Position numbers and translations under genes: made by a program
From: Candidatus Melainabacteria bacterium
Lineage (GTDB): Bacteria > Cyanobacteriota > Vampirovibrionia > Obscuribacterales > Obscuribacteraceae
Length of the DNA stretch: 64,000 bases
Reading direction: 5' to 3'
NCBI GenBank assembly: GCA_003963305.1
Contig: RXJR01000008.1
Span: forward strand, 124,001-188,000
The notes under the pieces: model-generated
Databases searched by the model: none
Seen by the model: only the letters and a program-made list of their open reading frames with translations
What the model was told of the DNA's origin: nothing
Shown: piece by piece, positions 51,317-60,205 of the stretch
How positions within the stretch are numbered: the stretch's first letter is position 1
Layout of the letters: every line of letters starts with the position of its first letter

Positions 51317-53629
51317 GTGGAATTGAAATCTAAACAAGACGAAATTCACCTCAAGGCGGCGCAATCTTCGTCTGATCAAAAGCACTCCATATTGATACCG
51401 CATCCGGTTGCAAAGCCCGATTCTAAAGTGAATGAGTCCGGTAAGAATTCACTTAAGCCCTATCGTCCAAGCTGGTCTCTGTGCTTGATTCAAAGTTTCG
51501 CTGATCTGGTAATTGTCAGTGGTATTGGCGGACTGATCACGTTTTTGATGATTTTTACAGCACTTGGCTGTGTCGCCGGTTCGACTGTAAACATAATCGC
51601 CGTTGCCGAAACCAGCATGTTCATCGGTATGGTGGCATCTGGTATGTGGTTGATGTGTTGTGCGTTTCCAGTCTGGTTGGGTTTTAGCCTGCTGACCCTG
51701 CAGGCGGCGGCTGGTGGTTTTGTGGGCGCATTCGTTTTCGACGCAGCGTGCACGGCGCTGCAGCTCGATCCGCTTGCTGCTGGTGCCCTCGGCAGTGTAT
51801 TTTCGGTGGCATTGACCTTGATGCTTACTGTTATTCCCGCTCTCGCCATGCCGTTTTACCTGGCAATTTGCAACAGCTCTCCGCTTCGCAAGACTTTAGG
51901 TGCCGGTTTTGCCGATTTCTATACTGCCGATCTGCGAGGCAATCGTCTCACGTTCAGGCAGGCCTGGAAGCGCGGCATTCTGTTTGCCCTTGAGTCTTTC
52001 TTGTATCCACTGTCGGTGGCGACCGGCAAAAATTATCCGGACCGTCGAACCTGGCTTGAGCAGGCGAGCGGCACGATGTACGTAAAGCATCCGGATAAGC
52101 TCGAAGAAGAGGTCAATAAGTCTAAGGAAACAGTGGCGGTTCGCTATCGCGCTTTTCAGGAAATCGAAAGTGTTCTTGGTCAAGAACAAGATACCGTGCC
52201 CCGTGTCATGCGCAAGGTTGATCAGCCGTTCAGGCGGGCGCTGTACGGTGTGGCCGCACTTGCTATGGTGACGGTGGCGGTGGCATTGCCTGCCGGGATG
52301 CGGGCCCCAATGGTTCTGATGCGCAATATTCTCTTTGCCGGGGGGGAATTTGGATCCGGTCCCGGCAGTCATCTCTTGTACGGACTGCAAACGCTGGTCA
52401 ACAATGGACTGAGTGTCTTCTTCGCTATGGTGGCGATCTTGGTGCTTTATTTTGCTGTGGCTATGTGCAGGCCGACCCATATTCAGTTATCGCGCAAGGG
52501 CATAAGGTTTACCTTTCAGATGATGCCCAGTTTCATGTGGGATGCGATTTGTCCCTGGGAAAAGGTCGAGCAGTTGAGACTCGAGCAGACTCCCGGAAAG
52601 GCTTCCATCGCCGATCATCGCCTGGTTTTCAAATTGAAAGACGGGAAAAAGATGCGCATGCGTCTGGGCAGCATCAGCTCGGTGGCCGGAAAAGAGGAAA
52701 TATTGAGAGCCGTCGAACGTTGGGCGCCTGAGTTGCCTCGTTCAGCAGAAGTGATTTCAGCTTTGCAGCCGCCCTGTGATTTCAGCTACACGGAGCTCTG
52801 GATGGAGGCACTGACAGCGCCTCCGAAACGCGAGAAGCTGAAGCCGTTGATTGACGGTGCTGCATTGCGTGAGAACCAGTACACAGTGGCGAAGATGCTT
52901 GGTGTGGGAGGGCAGGGCACTGCATATCTGGCTGACGATGCTCTATCTGGACAGTCTGTCGTGCTGAAAGAGTTTCTTTTGCCGGTTTATGTTGATGTGA
53001 GCGCAAGACGTCGCGCCCTTGAAACTTTTGAGCACGAAGCTCGGCTTTTGAAAGAATTGAGTCACTCAAATGTCGTTAAACTTGTTGATTATTTTGTCGA
53101 GGACCATCGGGCTTATCTTGTTCTCGAGCACATTGACGGCAAATCGCTGCGCCAGATCGTGCAGCAGGAAGGCCGGCTGGACGAGGAGCAGGTTCGCAAT
53201 CTGGCCAGGCAAATGTGCGAAATTCTCGCTTACTTGCATGCTCAGTCACCGCCTGTAGTGCATCGAGATTTTACTCCAGATAATTTGATTCTTCGTAAAG
53301 ATGGCACGTTGAAGTTGATCGACTTCAACGTGGCAAGGCAAAGCGATGACGCAAGCGCTCTCAGCTCAGTAGTCGGTAAGCCCAATTACTTGTCGCCTGA
53401 ACAGTTCCGCGGTGCGCCGGTGCCTGAAAGTGACCTCTATGCGTTTGGCGCCTGTCTTTACTTCTTGCTGACTGGCGAAGACCCAGTGGCGATAATCAGT
53501 TCCAACCCAGCTTCTGTGCGTGACGATGTCTCGGAGCAACTTTCCGCCATAGTGCAGAAAGCAACGCAGCCGGAGTTGAAGAATCGGTTTGCTAGCGCTG
53601 CAGAGATTTTGCTTCAGTTAGAGCAATAA
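51317..53629 (+). CDS. Membrane Ser/Thr protein kinase with RDD-like and PH-like modules
   Basis: 770 aa, GTG start after GAGGAAG. The N-terminal part has several membrane helices (about 58-185) and an RDD-like signature (GNRLTFRQAWKRG... DRRTWLEQASGTMYV, about 208-256), then two more helices (308-326, 362-384), a PH-like module starting HIQLSRKGIRF (about 388-470) like that of the first kinase, and a Hanks kinase (about 520-765). Landmarks: GVGGQG (529-534), VVLKEF (Lys551), HRDFTPDN (649-656). Motif DFG reads DFN (669-671), so metal binding may be altered. The 3' end overlaps the convergent phosphatase gene by 38 bases. Confidence 0.83.
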   Translation: MELKSKQDEIHLKAAQSSSDQKHSILIPHPVAKPDSKVNESGKNSLKPYRPSWSLCLIQSFADLVIVSGIGGLITFLMIFTALGCVAGSTVNIIAVAETSMFIGMVASGMWLMCCAFPVWLGFSLLTLQAAAGGFVGAFVFDAACTALQLDPLAAGALGSVFSVALTLMLTVIPALAMPFYLAICNSSPLRKTLGAGFADFYTADLRGNRLTFRQAWKRGILFALESFLYPLSVATGKNYPDRRTWLEQASGTMYVKHPDKLEEEVNKSKETVAVRYRAFQEIESVLGQEQDTVPRVMRKVDQPFRRALYGVAALAMVTVAVALPAGMRAPMVLMRNILFAGGEFGSGPGSHLLYGLQTLVNNGLSVFFAMVAILVLYFAVAMCRPTHIQLSRKGIRFTFQMMPSFMWDAICPWEKVEQLRLEQTPGKASIADHRLVFKLKDGKKMRMRLGSISSVAGKEEILRAVERWAPELPRSAEVISALQPPCDFSYTELWMEALTAPPKREKLKPLIDGAALRENQYTVAKMLGVGGQGTAYLADDALSGQSVVLKEFLLPVYVDVSARRRALETFEHEARLLKELSHSNVVKLVDYFVEDHRAYLVLEHIDGKSLRQIVQQEGRLDEEQVRNLARQMCEILAYLHAQSPPVVHRDFTPDNLILRKDGTLKLIDFNVARQSDDASALSSVVGKPNYLSPEQFRGAPVPESDLYAFGACLYFLLTGEDPVAIISSNPASVRDDVSEQLSAIVQKATQPELKNRFASAAEILLQLEQ

Positions 53630-54416
53630 TCAGTTTGGCAATTTCGGTTGTATCTGCAACCTGAAACTGCGAGCAAGTGTTGCTGCTGCCCGAGCCCACT
53701 TTTACAGTCACTCCGCCGCGTTTATTCACCCAGTCGAAGGCTGGTTCGTCAGGCGGAGAATCACCGATGAAGACGTAAGCCCGTTCGCTTTCGGCAGGCA
53801 CCATCTGGTCTAGTTGTGCCAGAGCGCGACCTTTGTCCCAATCTATTTTGGGAAGGAATTCGTAGCTAGTTGGTTGTGCGCGCAAGAGCAGGTCTTTGAA
53901 CTGGTTGGAAATGCGCTCAATGTGATGGTGCAGAATTTCGCGTGCTTCCACTGCTACTGTGTGCCAGTGTACACACACCGAGTAGCCGTGGTCTTCCACT
54001 ATGGCGTTGATCTCCGGTCTCGCCAGCGAGGCGAGCTTGTCGCGTACCTCTTTCATTGATTGTCCGACCGCTGCTGCCAGGTCGTTTACCACTGGTTCTT
54101 GCTTTGGCAGCGCTGTCTCGAGTCCGTAATTACCAGCCAGAAACAGTCTTTGATAATCAAACTCGCCACGCAATAGCGCCATGCTGCGGGCGCTGACAAT
54201 GCCAGCCAGTACTCCCGGTTTGATGGACAGCTCGCGCAGACTTTCGTGAACATGCGGATCGAGCAAGGCATTTTCTGGACGGTCTGCATAAGGCACGATT
54301 GTTCCGTCTCTATCGAAGCCTATGAGAAGCTCTTTTCCTGCGGAAATTCTTTCGATTGCGTATGCTATTTCAGCACTGCTGGCAGCCTTTTTGTTTGTAC
54401 AATTCTCGGTTTTCAT
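53592..54416 (-). CDS. otsB: Trehalose-phosphatase-like HAD protein
   Basis: 274 aa. HAD type IIB fold as in trehalose-6-phosphate phosphatase: FDRDGTIVPYAD (Asp35, Asp37), IVSARSM, FLAGNYGLETA, EFLPKIDWDKGRAL and YVFIGDSPPDEPAFDWVN (the usual GDDxTDE is GDSPPDE). It would remove phosphate from trehalose-6-phosphate or a related sugar phosphate. ATG 54416 is one base after the debranching-enzyme stop (TAG-T-ATG). Its last 38 bases overlap the 3' end of the kinase on the other strand. No otsA is in the window. Confidence 0.83.
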   Translation of the reverse strand: MKTENCTNKKAASSAEIAYAIERISAGKELLIGFDRDGTIVPYADRPENALLDPHVHESLRELSIKPGVLAGIVSARSMALLRGEFDYQRLFLAGNYGLETALPKQEPVVNDLAAAVGQSMKEVRDKLASLARPEINAIVEDHGYSVCVHWHTVAVEAREILHHHIERISNQFKDLLLRAQPTSYEFLPKIDWDKGRALAQLDQMVPAESERAYVFIGDSPPDEPAFDWVNKRGGVTVKVGSGSSNTCSQFQVADTTEIAKLIIALTEAKSLQR

Positions 54417-54417
54417 A

Positions 54418-56643
54418 CTAGCTCTCTATCACTACGCGTACTTTTCCTGACTTGTTCAGGACCTGACAGGCTCCCCTGCCGTTGTGATTTGTAAAACTCA
54501 GCCCGACTACTGCCGAACCTACTCTCAACCCTTGCACCGTGAATTTGTCGAGCCAGTCGGGCAGGCTTGGTTCGACGACGCGCAATAAATTGTGGCAAGC
54601 ATCCGGATGAAAGTTGACGCATGTTTTGAGCAATTGAAAAATGGCTCCAGCTGCCCATGCCTGCGGTGAGCAAGAGACAGGATAATCGATTGGTCTGTAT
54701 GCGCCGTCGCGTTCGAATCCGCAAAATAACTCAGGCAATCGGAAGTCTGGCTGGAACTGCGCCGCTTCGAGCAGACCCAGCATAATTTTGTGAGCATCGG
54801 CTACGCGTCCTATCTTGCGCATACCTTCTGCAATAATGGCGTTGTCGTGCGGCCATATAGATCCATTGTGGTAACTCATCGGGTTGTAAGCGATGGTGCT
54901 TCTGGAAAGAGTTCTGATGCCCCAGCCTGACTGCAGTTCGTTGGACATCAGTCTGTCTGCTACGTGATTAGCCTTTTCTTCATCGAGAATGTCCGTAAAC
55001 AGTAAGTGACCGGGGTTTGATGAGATAACGCCGACTTGCTTGTTGTCAGCGTCAAGAGCGAGCGCAACGTAATTTTCGTCTTCCATCCAGAAATCGCGCT
55101 GAAATCTAGCCTTTAGCTGTGCAGCTTTGGTTGTTAGCGACTCGGATATCTCTTTGTGACCAAGCAGGCTTGCTGTGCGAGCCATCGTCGTCCAGGCTGC
55201 GTAAAGATAGCCCTGCACCTCGCACAAGGCGATCGGTGGATTCGCCAACTGACCGCTTGTGTGCATGACTGAATCGCCGGAATCTTTCCAGCCCTGGTTT
55301 TCCAGTCCTTTTTCACTTTCACGTTTATAGACTAGATAGCCTGTCTCGGTAAGAGTGTCATCGATCCATTGCAGCGCCGCTTTAGCTGATGTCCACATTT
55401 TAGTGGCGAAATCCAGATCTCCCGACCATTCCACATATTCACCGAGTACGAACAGCCATAACTGCGTCGCGTCGACTGTTCCGAAATACGGGCTGTGTGG
55501 AATCTGATTAGTGCGTGCCATTTCACCGATGCGCAGCTCATGCATGATGCGCCCAGGTGCTTCCGCTCTGTACTCGTCGACTACGGTTCCTTGATAGGCG
55601 CCTAGAACTTCGATGCACTCTCGAGCCAGATCCGGCAAAAATGGCAGCACCTGCCAGGCCGTTATGGCGCTGTCTCGGCCAAACAAGGCGCAGTACCAGG
55701 GCACTCCAGCCGAAAGACCGTTGCCTTTGGGTGTTGGCTGTCTGAGTATGTAGAGGTCGCGGAAGGCTCTGTCTACAGCCATGTCGAAGAGTTGATGTCC
55801 GGTGCGAATAATAGTTGAACGGTTGCACCACTCGCGGTATCGTTCGTCTGCGGCACGGCGGGCATCGCCATAGCCCGTCTTGCGCACATTGGGAGCTGAA
55901 GACTGCCCACCCCAGCGGGTTGAGACACAAATTTGAATTTCCTTGACTTGGTGAACCGGCAGTGTCAATTTGAAAGTTACTTCGCCTTCACCGTTTATTT
56001 CGTCTGGTTGAATGCCGTAAAATTCGATCACTGTCTCGAGCAGCTCGTTATCCAGCCCCCTGTAAGCAAGAAAGAGAGTGCGCCCGTTTTTCCCGGGGAC
56101 GGGCATCATGCGTTGCCCGCGTTTTTCTACGTTCAAACCTCGCACTTCGAACATGTCGGCGAAGTCTGAACTGAACGCCATCTTGAGCTCAACGTCAAGA
56201 GGCGTGGCGTGAAAATTTTGCAGGGTCAAACGCTCCCACAGTAAGTCCCCCAATACGACCTCGCGTTGAATGGTGATTTTTTGCTGCGGAGTTTGTTCGG
56301 TGTGCGGATTGGTGTAGAGAAATTGTCCCGCGTAGCCTTCGTTGACTGAGCTGGAAAGCAGCGACAGAGGAGCGCCGTTCATTGTCAGTTCCCACTGGCT
56401 GATGTGGCGGGTATCGTACCGGTAGTAACCGTAACCAAGTGTGTTGCAACCAGGAATTAGCGCGCTTTGATCCATGACCAGAAAGTGACTGCCGTGCTTG
56501 AGTACGAAGCGCGGATGAGCTGCATCAGTGAGCACAAATGGCATGCCCTGGCACAAGGGGCGTGAGTCGAGTGTGTACTCTGGAAATGTTGTTGAGCTGG
56601 CACTATCGTCAGCAACGTCAGAAGAAATCGGCGTGTGGGTCAT
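54418..56643 (-). CDS. Glycogen-debranching-like amylo-alpha-1,6-glucosidase
   Basis: 741 aa. An N-terminal GDE_N-type beta domain (about 40-240; LGYGYYRYDTRHISQWELTMNG, FSSDFADMFEVRG) is followed by an (alpha/alpha)6 barrel (about 280-680) with WYCALFGRDSAITAWQ, YRAEAPGRIMHELR, YFGTVDATQLW and HDNAIIAEG. This is the bacterial debranching-enzyme N-terminal-domain family, acting on branched glucans or related sugars. Length and domain order are normal. It is followed after one base by the phosphatase gene, so both enzymes probably act in one storage- or compatible-sugar pathway. Confidence 0.85.
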   Translation of the reverse strand: MTHTPISSDVADDSASSTTFPEYTLDSRPLCQGMPFVLTDAAHPRFVLKHGSHFLVMDQSALIPGCNTLGYGYYRYDTRHISQWELTMNGAPLSLLSSSVNEGYAGQFLYTNPHTEQTPQQKITIQREVVLGDLLWERLTLQNFHATPLDVELKMAFSSDFADMFEVRGLNVEKRGQRMMPVPGKNGRTLFLAYRGLDNELLETVIEFYGIQPDEINGEGEVTFKLTLPVHQVKEIQICVSTRWGGQSSAPNVRKTGYGDARRAADERYREWCNRSTIIRTGHQLFDMAVDRAFRDLYILRQPTPKGNGLSAGVPWYCALFGRDSAITAWQVLPFLPDLARECIEVLGAYQGTVVDEYRAEAPGRIMHELRIGEMARTNQIPHSPYFGTVDATQLWLFVLGEYVEWSGDLDFATKMWTSAKAALQWIDDTLTETGYLVYKRESEKGLENQGWKDSGDSVMHTSGQLANPPIALCEVQGYLYAAWTTMARTASLLGHKEISESLTTKAAQLKARFQRDFWMEDENYVALALDADNKQVGVISSNPGHLLFTDILDEEKANHVADRLMSNELQSGWGIRTLSRSTIAYNPMSYHNGSIWPHDNAIIAEGMRKIGRVADAHKIMLGLLEAAQFQPDFRLPELFCGFERDGAYRPIDYPVSCSPQAWAAGAIFQLLKTCVNFHPDACHNLLRVVEPSLPDWLDKFTVQGLRVGSAVVGLSFTNHNGRGACQVLNKSGKVRVVIES

Positions 56644-57358
56644 TTGTTTTTCCGAGGTGGCGGCTCAACTGACGGGATCTAATGAGTTCCAGGAGTTCTC
56701 GTTTGGACTTTATGAATTCTCCGCGGACCTTCTATTGATGAGACATGCTTTCACTTAGTTCCAATAGAATGTCGTTGTTGCGGGTTCTTACATTTTAAAT
56801 TGAAACAAAGCGCCTTTTCATTGTAGCCAGAGATACTACATCTTGATGCTCAGTGTAAATCAAACTGAAAAGCGCCGTCTTAAACTGACACTCTTTCTAA
56901 AATCGGATGATTATCTCTTGAACTGTGTAGCTATTTCTTGAACTGCATAGCGTTGTAGACACAAAATCGACAGCATTCGCGCGATGTCAGCTAAGGTGAG
57001 TGCTCAATATTTTCTCTGGCGCGCTTGATTCGTGCTTTGCGATAACCTCACGCGAGCGAGTTGTCAGGCGGGTTTGTTGATGCGCCATTCTGATAAAGAT
57101 CCAATATCCAAGTGCTCAGAAGTGGTTGAGTTGAGCATAGTGAAATCAATAGAGTTGAGTGTCTCCTTTTCCTTCTTCTTTCCATAAGCCCAATCCCCCG
57201 CAAAGCTCTGACCGTTTACATCTGCGTGTTTTTTCTTCCTGTTTAGCCGGGAAGAGCAGTGTGATGGTTTCGCATGTGTCGGTTTTGAGCCTGGAAAGAA
57301 GTTCCCTATGTCAACGCGTTTGCTACTTCAGCATCCGCCAACTACTGAGGACAAGACC
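56644..57358. other. Intergenic region
   Basis: 715 bases between the debranching-enzyme start (leftward) and the small Ala-rich gene (rightward). Near-repeated TCTTGAACTG elements occur at about 56918 and 56936. Reading frames lack start sites and typical composition. No RNA gene recognised. Confidence 0.45.
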
Positions 57359-57589
57359 ATGAAGAACTCCGAAACCGCCCCCACCAACCCCGCCGCCGTC
57401 ACCGAGTGCCTCGCTGCCGCCACCAAGTCCGCCACGACCGCTCTGGGCGCCGCCGACAACCGCAGCGTCACCGCCGCCGCCACCCTGAGCGTCGCGGTCA
57501 CCGAAGCGGGCGTCACCAAGACCAACAAGGCGAACGCCAGCGTCACCGTCGGCTCCGAGACCTCCGAGGAAGCCGCCGCCTCCAAGTAA
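57359..57589 (+). CDS. Small Ala/Thr-rich protein, GC-rich class
   Basis: 76 aa, MKNSETAPTNPAAVTECL..., mostly Ala, Thr, Ser and Val, without signal peptide, probably a helix or disordered chain (TAAATLSVAVTEAGVTKTN). ATG 57359 has GAGG nine bases upstream. Strong C-ending codons match the other GC-rich genes. A 12-bp hairpin follows 57 bases later. The opposite strand has a Gly-rich open frame, which I take to be a shadow. No family recognised. Confidence 0.55.
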   Translation: MKNSETAPTNPAAVTECLAAATKSATTALGAADNRSVTAAATLSVAVTEAGVTKTNKANASVTVGSETSEEAAASK

Positions 57590-57645
57590 CGCGTCGGCGC
57601 CGGCAAGCATGAACGAATGAAGGCATTTTTCGTTCTTGCTCAACC

Positions 57646-57683
57646 TGAATTCGCGAATCGAGCCTTCACGGTTCGCGAATTCA
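57646..57683 (+). terminator. Terminator-like hairpin after the small Ala-rich gene
   Basis: Perfect 12-bp arms TGAATTCGCGAA/TTCGCGAATTCA with a 14-base loop, followed by CTTTCTTTCG. It ends the Ala-rich gene; the rest of 57590-58028 holds no gene, only an AT-rich stretch with repeated AATCGATT at 57830-57850. Confidence 0.65.
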
Positions 57684-58028
57684 CTTTCTTTCGCAATTAA
57701 TTACCTCGGAGTAAGGCGCTGAGAAGGCACCGAGCCGTAAGAATGCCGCAGAGCAAGGCTTCGTGGTTCTGGGGCTGATCTTGTTTTAATCGTGGACGTG
57801 GTTGTGGCGCATGAACATTGGATTTTGGGAATCGAATCGATTGAATCGATTATGGGGATTACCTTTTAGGATTTTCGGACATTTAAAATTTACCCTAAAA
57901 TACTATCGGCTGTAGCAGGTTCTGCGAAATGAGAAATGAGAGATCGATGGAGATCGACACGCATACGTAACTGCTATCCACTCTTGTTTGCTTTCACGGC
58001 TCAGGTCGTGCGATACACACGCTCAGGT

Positions 58029-59273
58029 TCATTCTGAGAGTTGCTTTGTCTCAGGCATGAACCAGAGAAAGAATGCCATGGCCGCGATGGAAATGCCTGC
58101 TAGGGTCAGGAAACCGGCGTTGTATCCCGCGAATTTGACGATAAAGCCAATCAGCAGATTGCTCAATCCTGCGCCGATGCCCAGTCCGGTAGCGATGATT
58201 CCCTGGACAACATTGAATCGTCCAGTGCCGCGTGTCAGATCGGCTGCTACGACGACGCCGAGAACGCCATAAATGCCCGCACCGATTCCATCAAGAATCT
58301 GAGCCGCGATCAGGGCGTAAGGGTTGCTGGTGGAAGCGAAGATAAGGGCGCGCAGAGGCAGTGATGCAAACGCAATCAGAAAAACAGGCTTGCGACCCCA
58401 GCTTGCCGCATATTTGCTGGCCAGTAGTGCTGCCGGGACCATACAAAATTGGGCTACGATGATGCAGGCTGACATGCAGACACCGGCATCCATGATCTTC
58501 GTCTCCGCCACCTTTTGCCCGGCTTGCGGCAGCATGGCAGCATTTGCGAAGTGAAACAGAATCGCACTCAAAGCAAATATGGCAATGCGTTTGTCTCGCA
58601 ATGTATGCATGAGTCCTTCGGGGCGGTGATTCTCATTATCGGCAGTATGCTGGCTTCCTCGAGCAAGAGCATGGTCGATATCGCTTCTTTTGATAAACAA
58701 CACGCTCAAGACGCTGCTTAGACCGAGCAGGGCTACGACGTTGAATATCGCCCCAATTGAGAATGCTTTGCTGACAGCTCCTGATAGCACTGCTGCTGTG
58801 ACATTGCCGCTATGATTGAAAGCTTCGTTTCGTCCGATTCGCCGATCGAATCCATGTGGGCCGACAAGCCCCAGGCTTATTGCTGCCACTGCCGGCGGCA
58901 GAAAGGCGCTGGCCGAACCAATTAAGGCTTGTGCGGTAATGACACAGGCAAAGCATGGGAAAGCAACGAGGAGAAGGCACCCGGCTGCGATTATCAGTGC
59001 TGAAATTATAATCACAGCACGTTTGTGTTCGACTCGGTCGACAATCGCTCCAGCTGGAGTCTGGAACAGTACCGCGCAGACGCTCGCAGTTGCCATAGCC
59101 ATTCCGATTGCTCCAGCGTCCCACCTCAACGTAGATTTCAGGTAAACAGCCAGATATGGACCAACTCCGCCCACGACATCGGCGAGAAAGAAGTTCAGTG
59201 CATCCAGGGCGATCAGGCTTCTCTTCGAAGTCGGGTTCTGTTCTCGTGATTGTAATACCGAATGTGATACCAT
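58029..59273 (-). CDS. Major facilitator superfamily transporter
   Basis: 414 aa with about 12 predicted membrane helices. The N-terminal half shows DVVGGVGPYLAVYL and, after helix 2, PAGAIVDRVEHKRA (the MFS loop 2-3 motif). The C-terminal half has QILDGIGAGIYGVLG. Proton-driven export of a drug or metabolite is typical for this layout, but substrate cannot be assigned. GC is intermediate. It is divergent from the HAD gene 276 bases away, in whose spacer GGTAAGT-like words recur. Confidence 0.85.
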   Translation of the reverse strand: MVSHSVLQSREQNPTSKRSLIALDALNFFLADVVGGVGPYLAVYLKSTLRWDAGAIGMAMATASVCAVLFQTPAGAIVDRVEHKRAVIIISALIIAAGCLLLVAFPCFACVITAQALIGSASAFLPPAVAAISLGLVGPHGFDRRIGRNEAFNHSGNVTAAVLSGAVSKAFSIGAIFNVVALLGLSSVLSVLFIKRSDIDHALARGSQHTADNENHRPEGLMHTLRDKRIAIFALSAILFHFANAAMLPQAGQKVAETKIMDAGVCMSACIIVAQFCMVPAALLASKYAASWGRKPVFLIAFASLPLRALIFASTSNPYALIAAQILDGIGAGIYGVLGVVVAADLTRGTGRFNVVQGIIATGLGIGAGLSNLLIGFIVKFAGYNAGFLTLAGISIAAMAFFLWFMPETKQLSE

Positions 59274-59549
59274 GAAAAGACCGTGCGCTTTTTCGTTGAC
59301 ACGCTGATTGGTAAGTCCTGGCCTGAACTCGGACTGGATTGGTTTTTGTCTGTTGAAGCGCTACCCGTACGATTCTTTCTCAGAAACCTGACCGGTGAGT
59401 TACTGCTCTGACCGAACCGCTGCCCGGTAAGTTCCCGTTCTTGATTTGAACTAATGTTGCACTTCTCCGTTGTCAAAGTTCGATCTTATTTGAAAAGCTT
59501 CGAAAAGCTCGCTAGATTGTGTATCTGACCTCGCCTCGAAGGATTTGAA

Positions 59550-60191
59550 GTGGCACCAAAGACCGAAATTACTACAGTTTTTTGTGATGTAGGCGGCGTT
59601 TTACTGACAGATGGCTGGGGCCATGAATCCCGAAAGCTGGCTGCCAGGCACTTCAATTTTGATTATGAAGAGTTCGAAAAGCGACATCAGCCTCTCGCTG
59701 AAGACCTCGACTGCGGTTTTATCAATGTCCTGGATTATTTGAATCAGACTCTCTTTTATCGTCCTCGCGCCTTCAATCAATCGGAATTTATGGAATTCAT
59801 GAGAGCGCAGTCCGAGCCATTCTCTGACCGCATCGAAGTGATCGCGGAAATCGCCTCGTCGAAGAAATTCTTGATGGCGACCATCAACAATGAGTCCCTG
59901 GAACTGAATTCTTACCGCATAGGTAAGTTCGAGCTATACAAATACTTCTCGCTTTTCTTTTCGTCCTGCTATATGCGTTCGAGCAAGCCGAAGGCGCCAA
60001 TTTTCGACAATGCTCTTTGTATTACCCAGAAGTCCGCTCGGGAGTGCGTGTTCATCGACGATCGCGAGACCAATCTCGTCGTTCCAAAGCAGTTAGGAAT
60101 GCGCACCATACTTTGCAAGGAAGCAGGTCAGTTGCGCAAAGAATTGATGGATCTCGGTGTATTCACGCAACGCCCACCACATCTGGTTTAG
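59550..60191 (+). CDS. HAD-IA-like hydrolase
   Basis: 213 aa, GTG start behind AAGGA. Motif I is FCDVGGVLL (Asp13; the second Asp is Gly, as in the epoxide-hydrolase-N-terminal-like HAD-IA group). Motif II is in LMATINNES, motif III KPKAPIFD and motif IV CVFIDDRETN. Likely a small-molecule phosphatase or a related hydrolase. It converges on an MFS gene with 14 bases between stops. Confidence 0.78.
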   Translation: MAPKTEITTVFCDVGGVLLTDGWGHESRKLAARHFNFDYEEFEKRHQPLAEDLDCGFINVLDYLNQTLFYRPRAFNQSEFMEFMRAQSEPFSDRIEVIAEIASSKKFLMATINNESLELNSYRIGKFELYKYFSLFFSSCYMRSSKPKAPIFDNALCITQKSARECVFIDDRETNLVVPKQLGMRTILCKEAGQLRKELMDLGVFTQRPPHLV

Positions 60192-60205
60192 TTCGAGCTA
60201 TTGCT

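Noticed and set aside
57323-57643. 106-aa Gly-rich minus-strand frame
   Set aside because: Shadow of the Ala-rich plus-strand gene, which has a ribosome site and a downstream terminator on its own strand.
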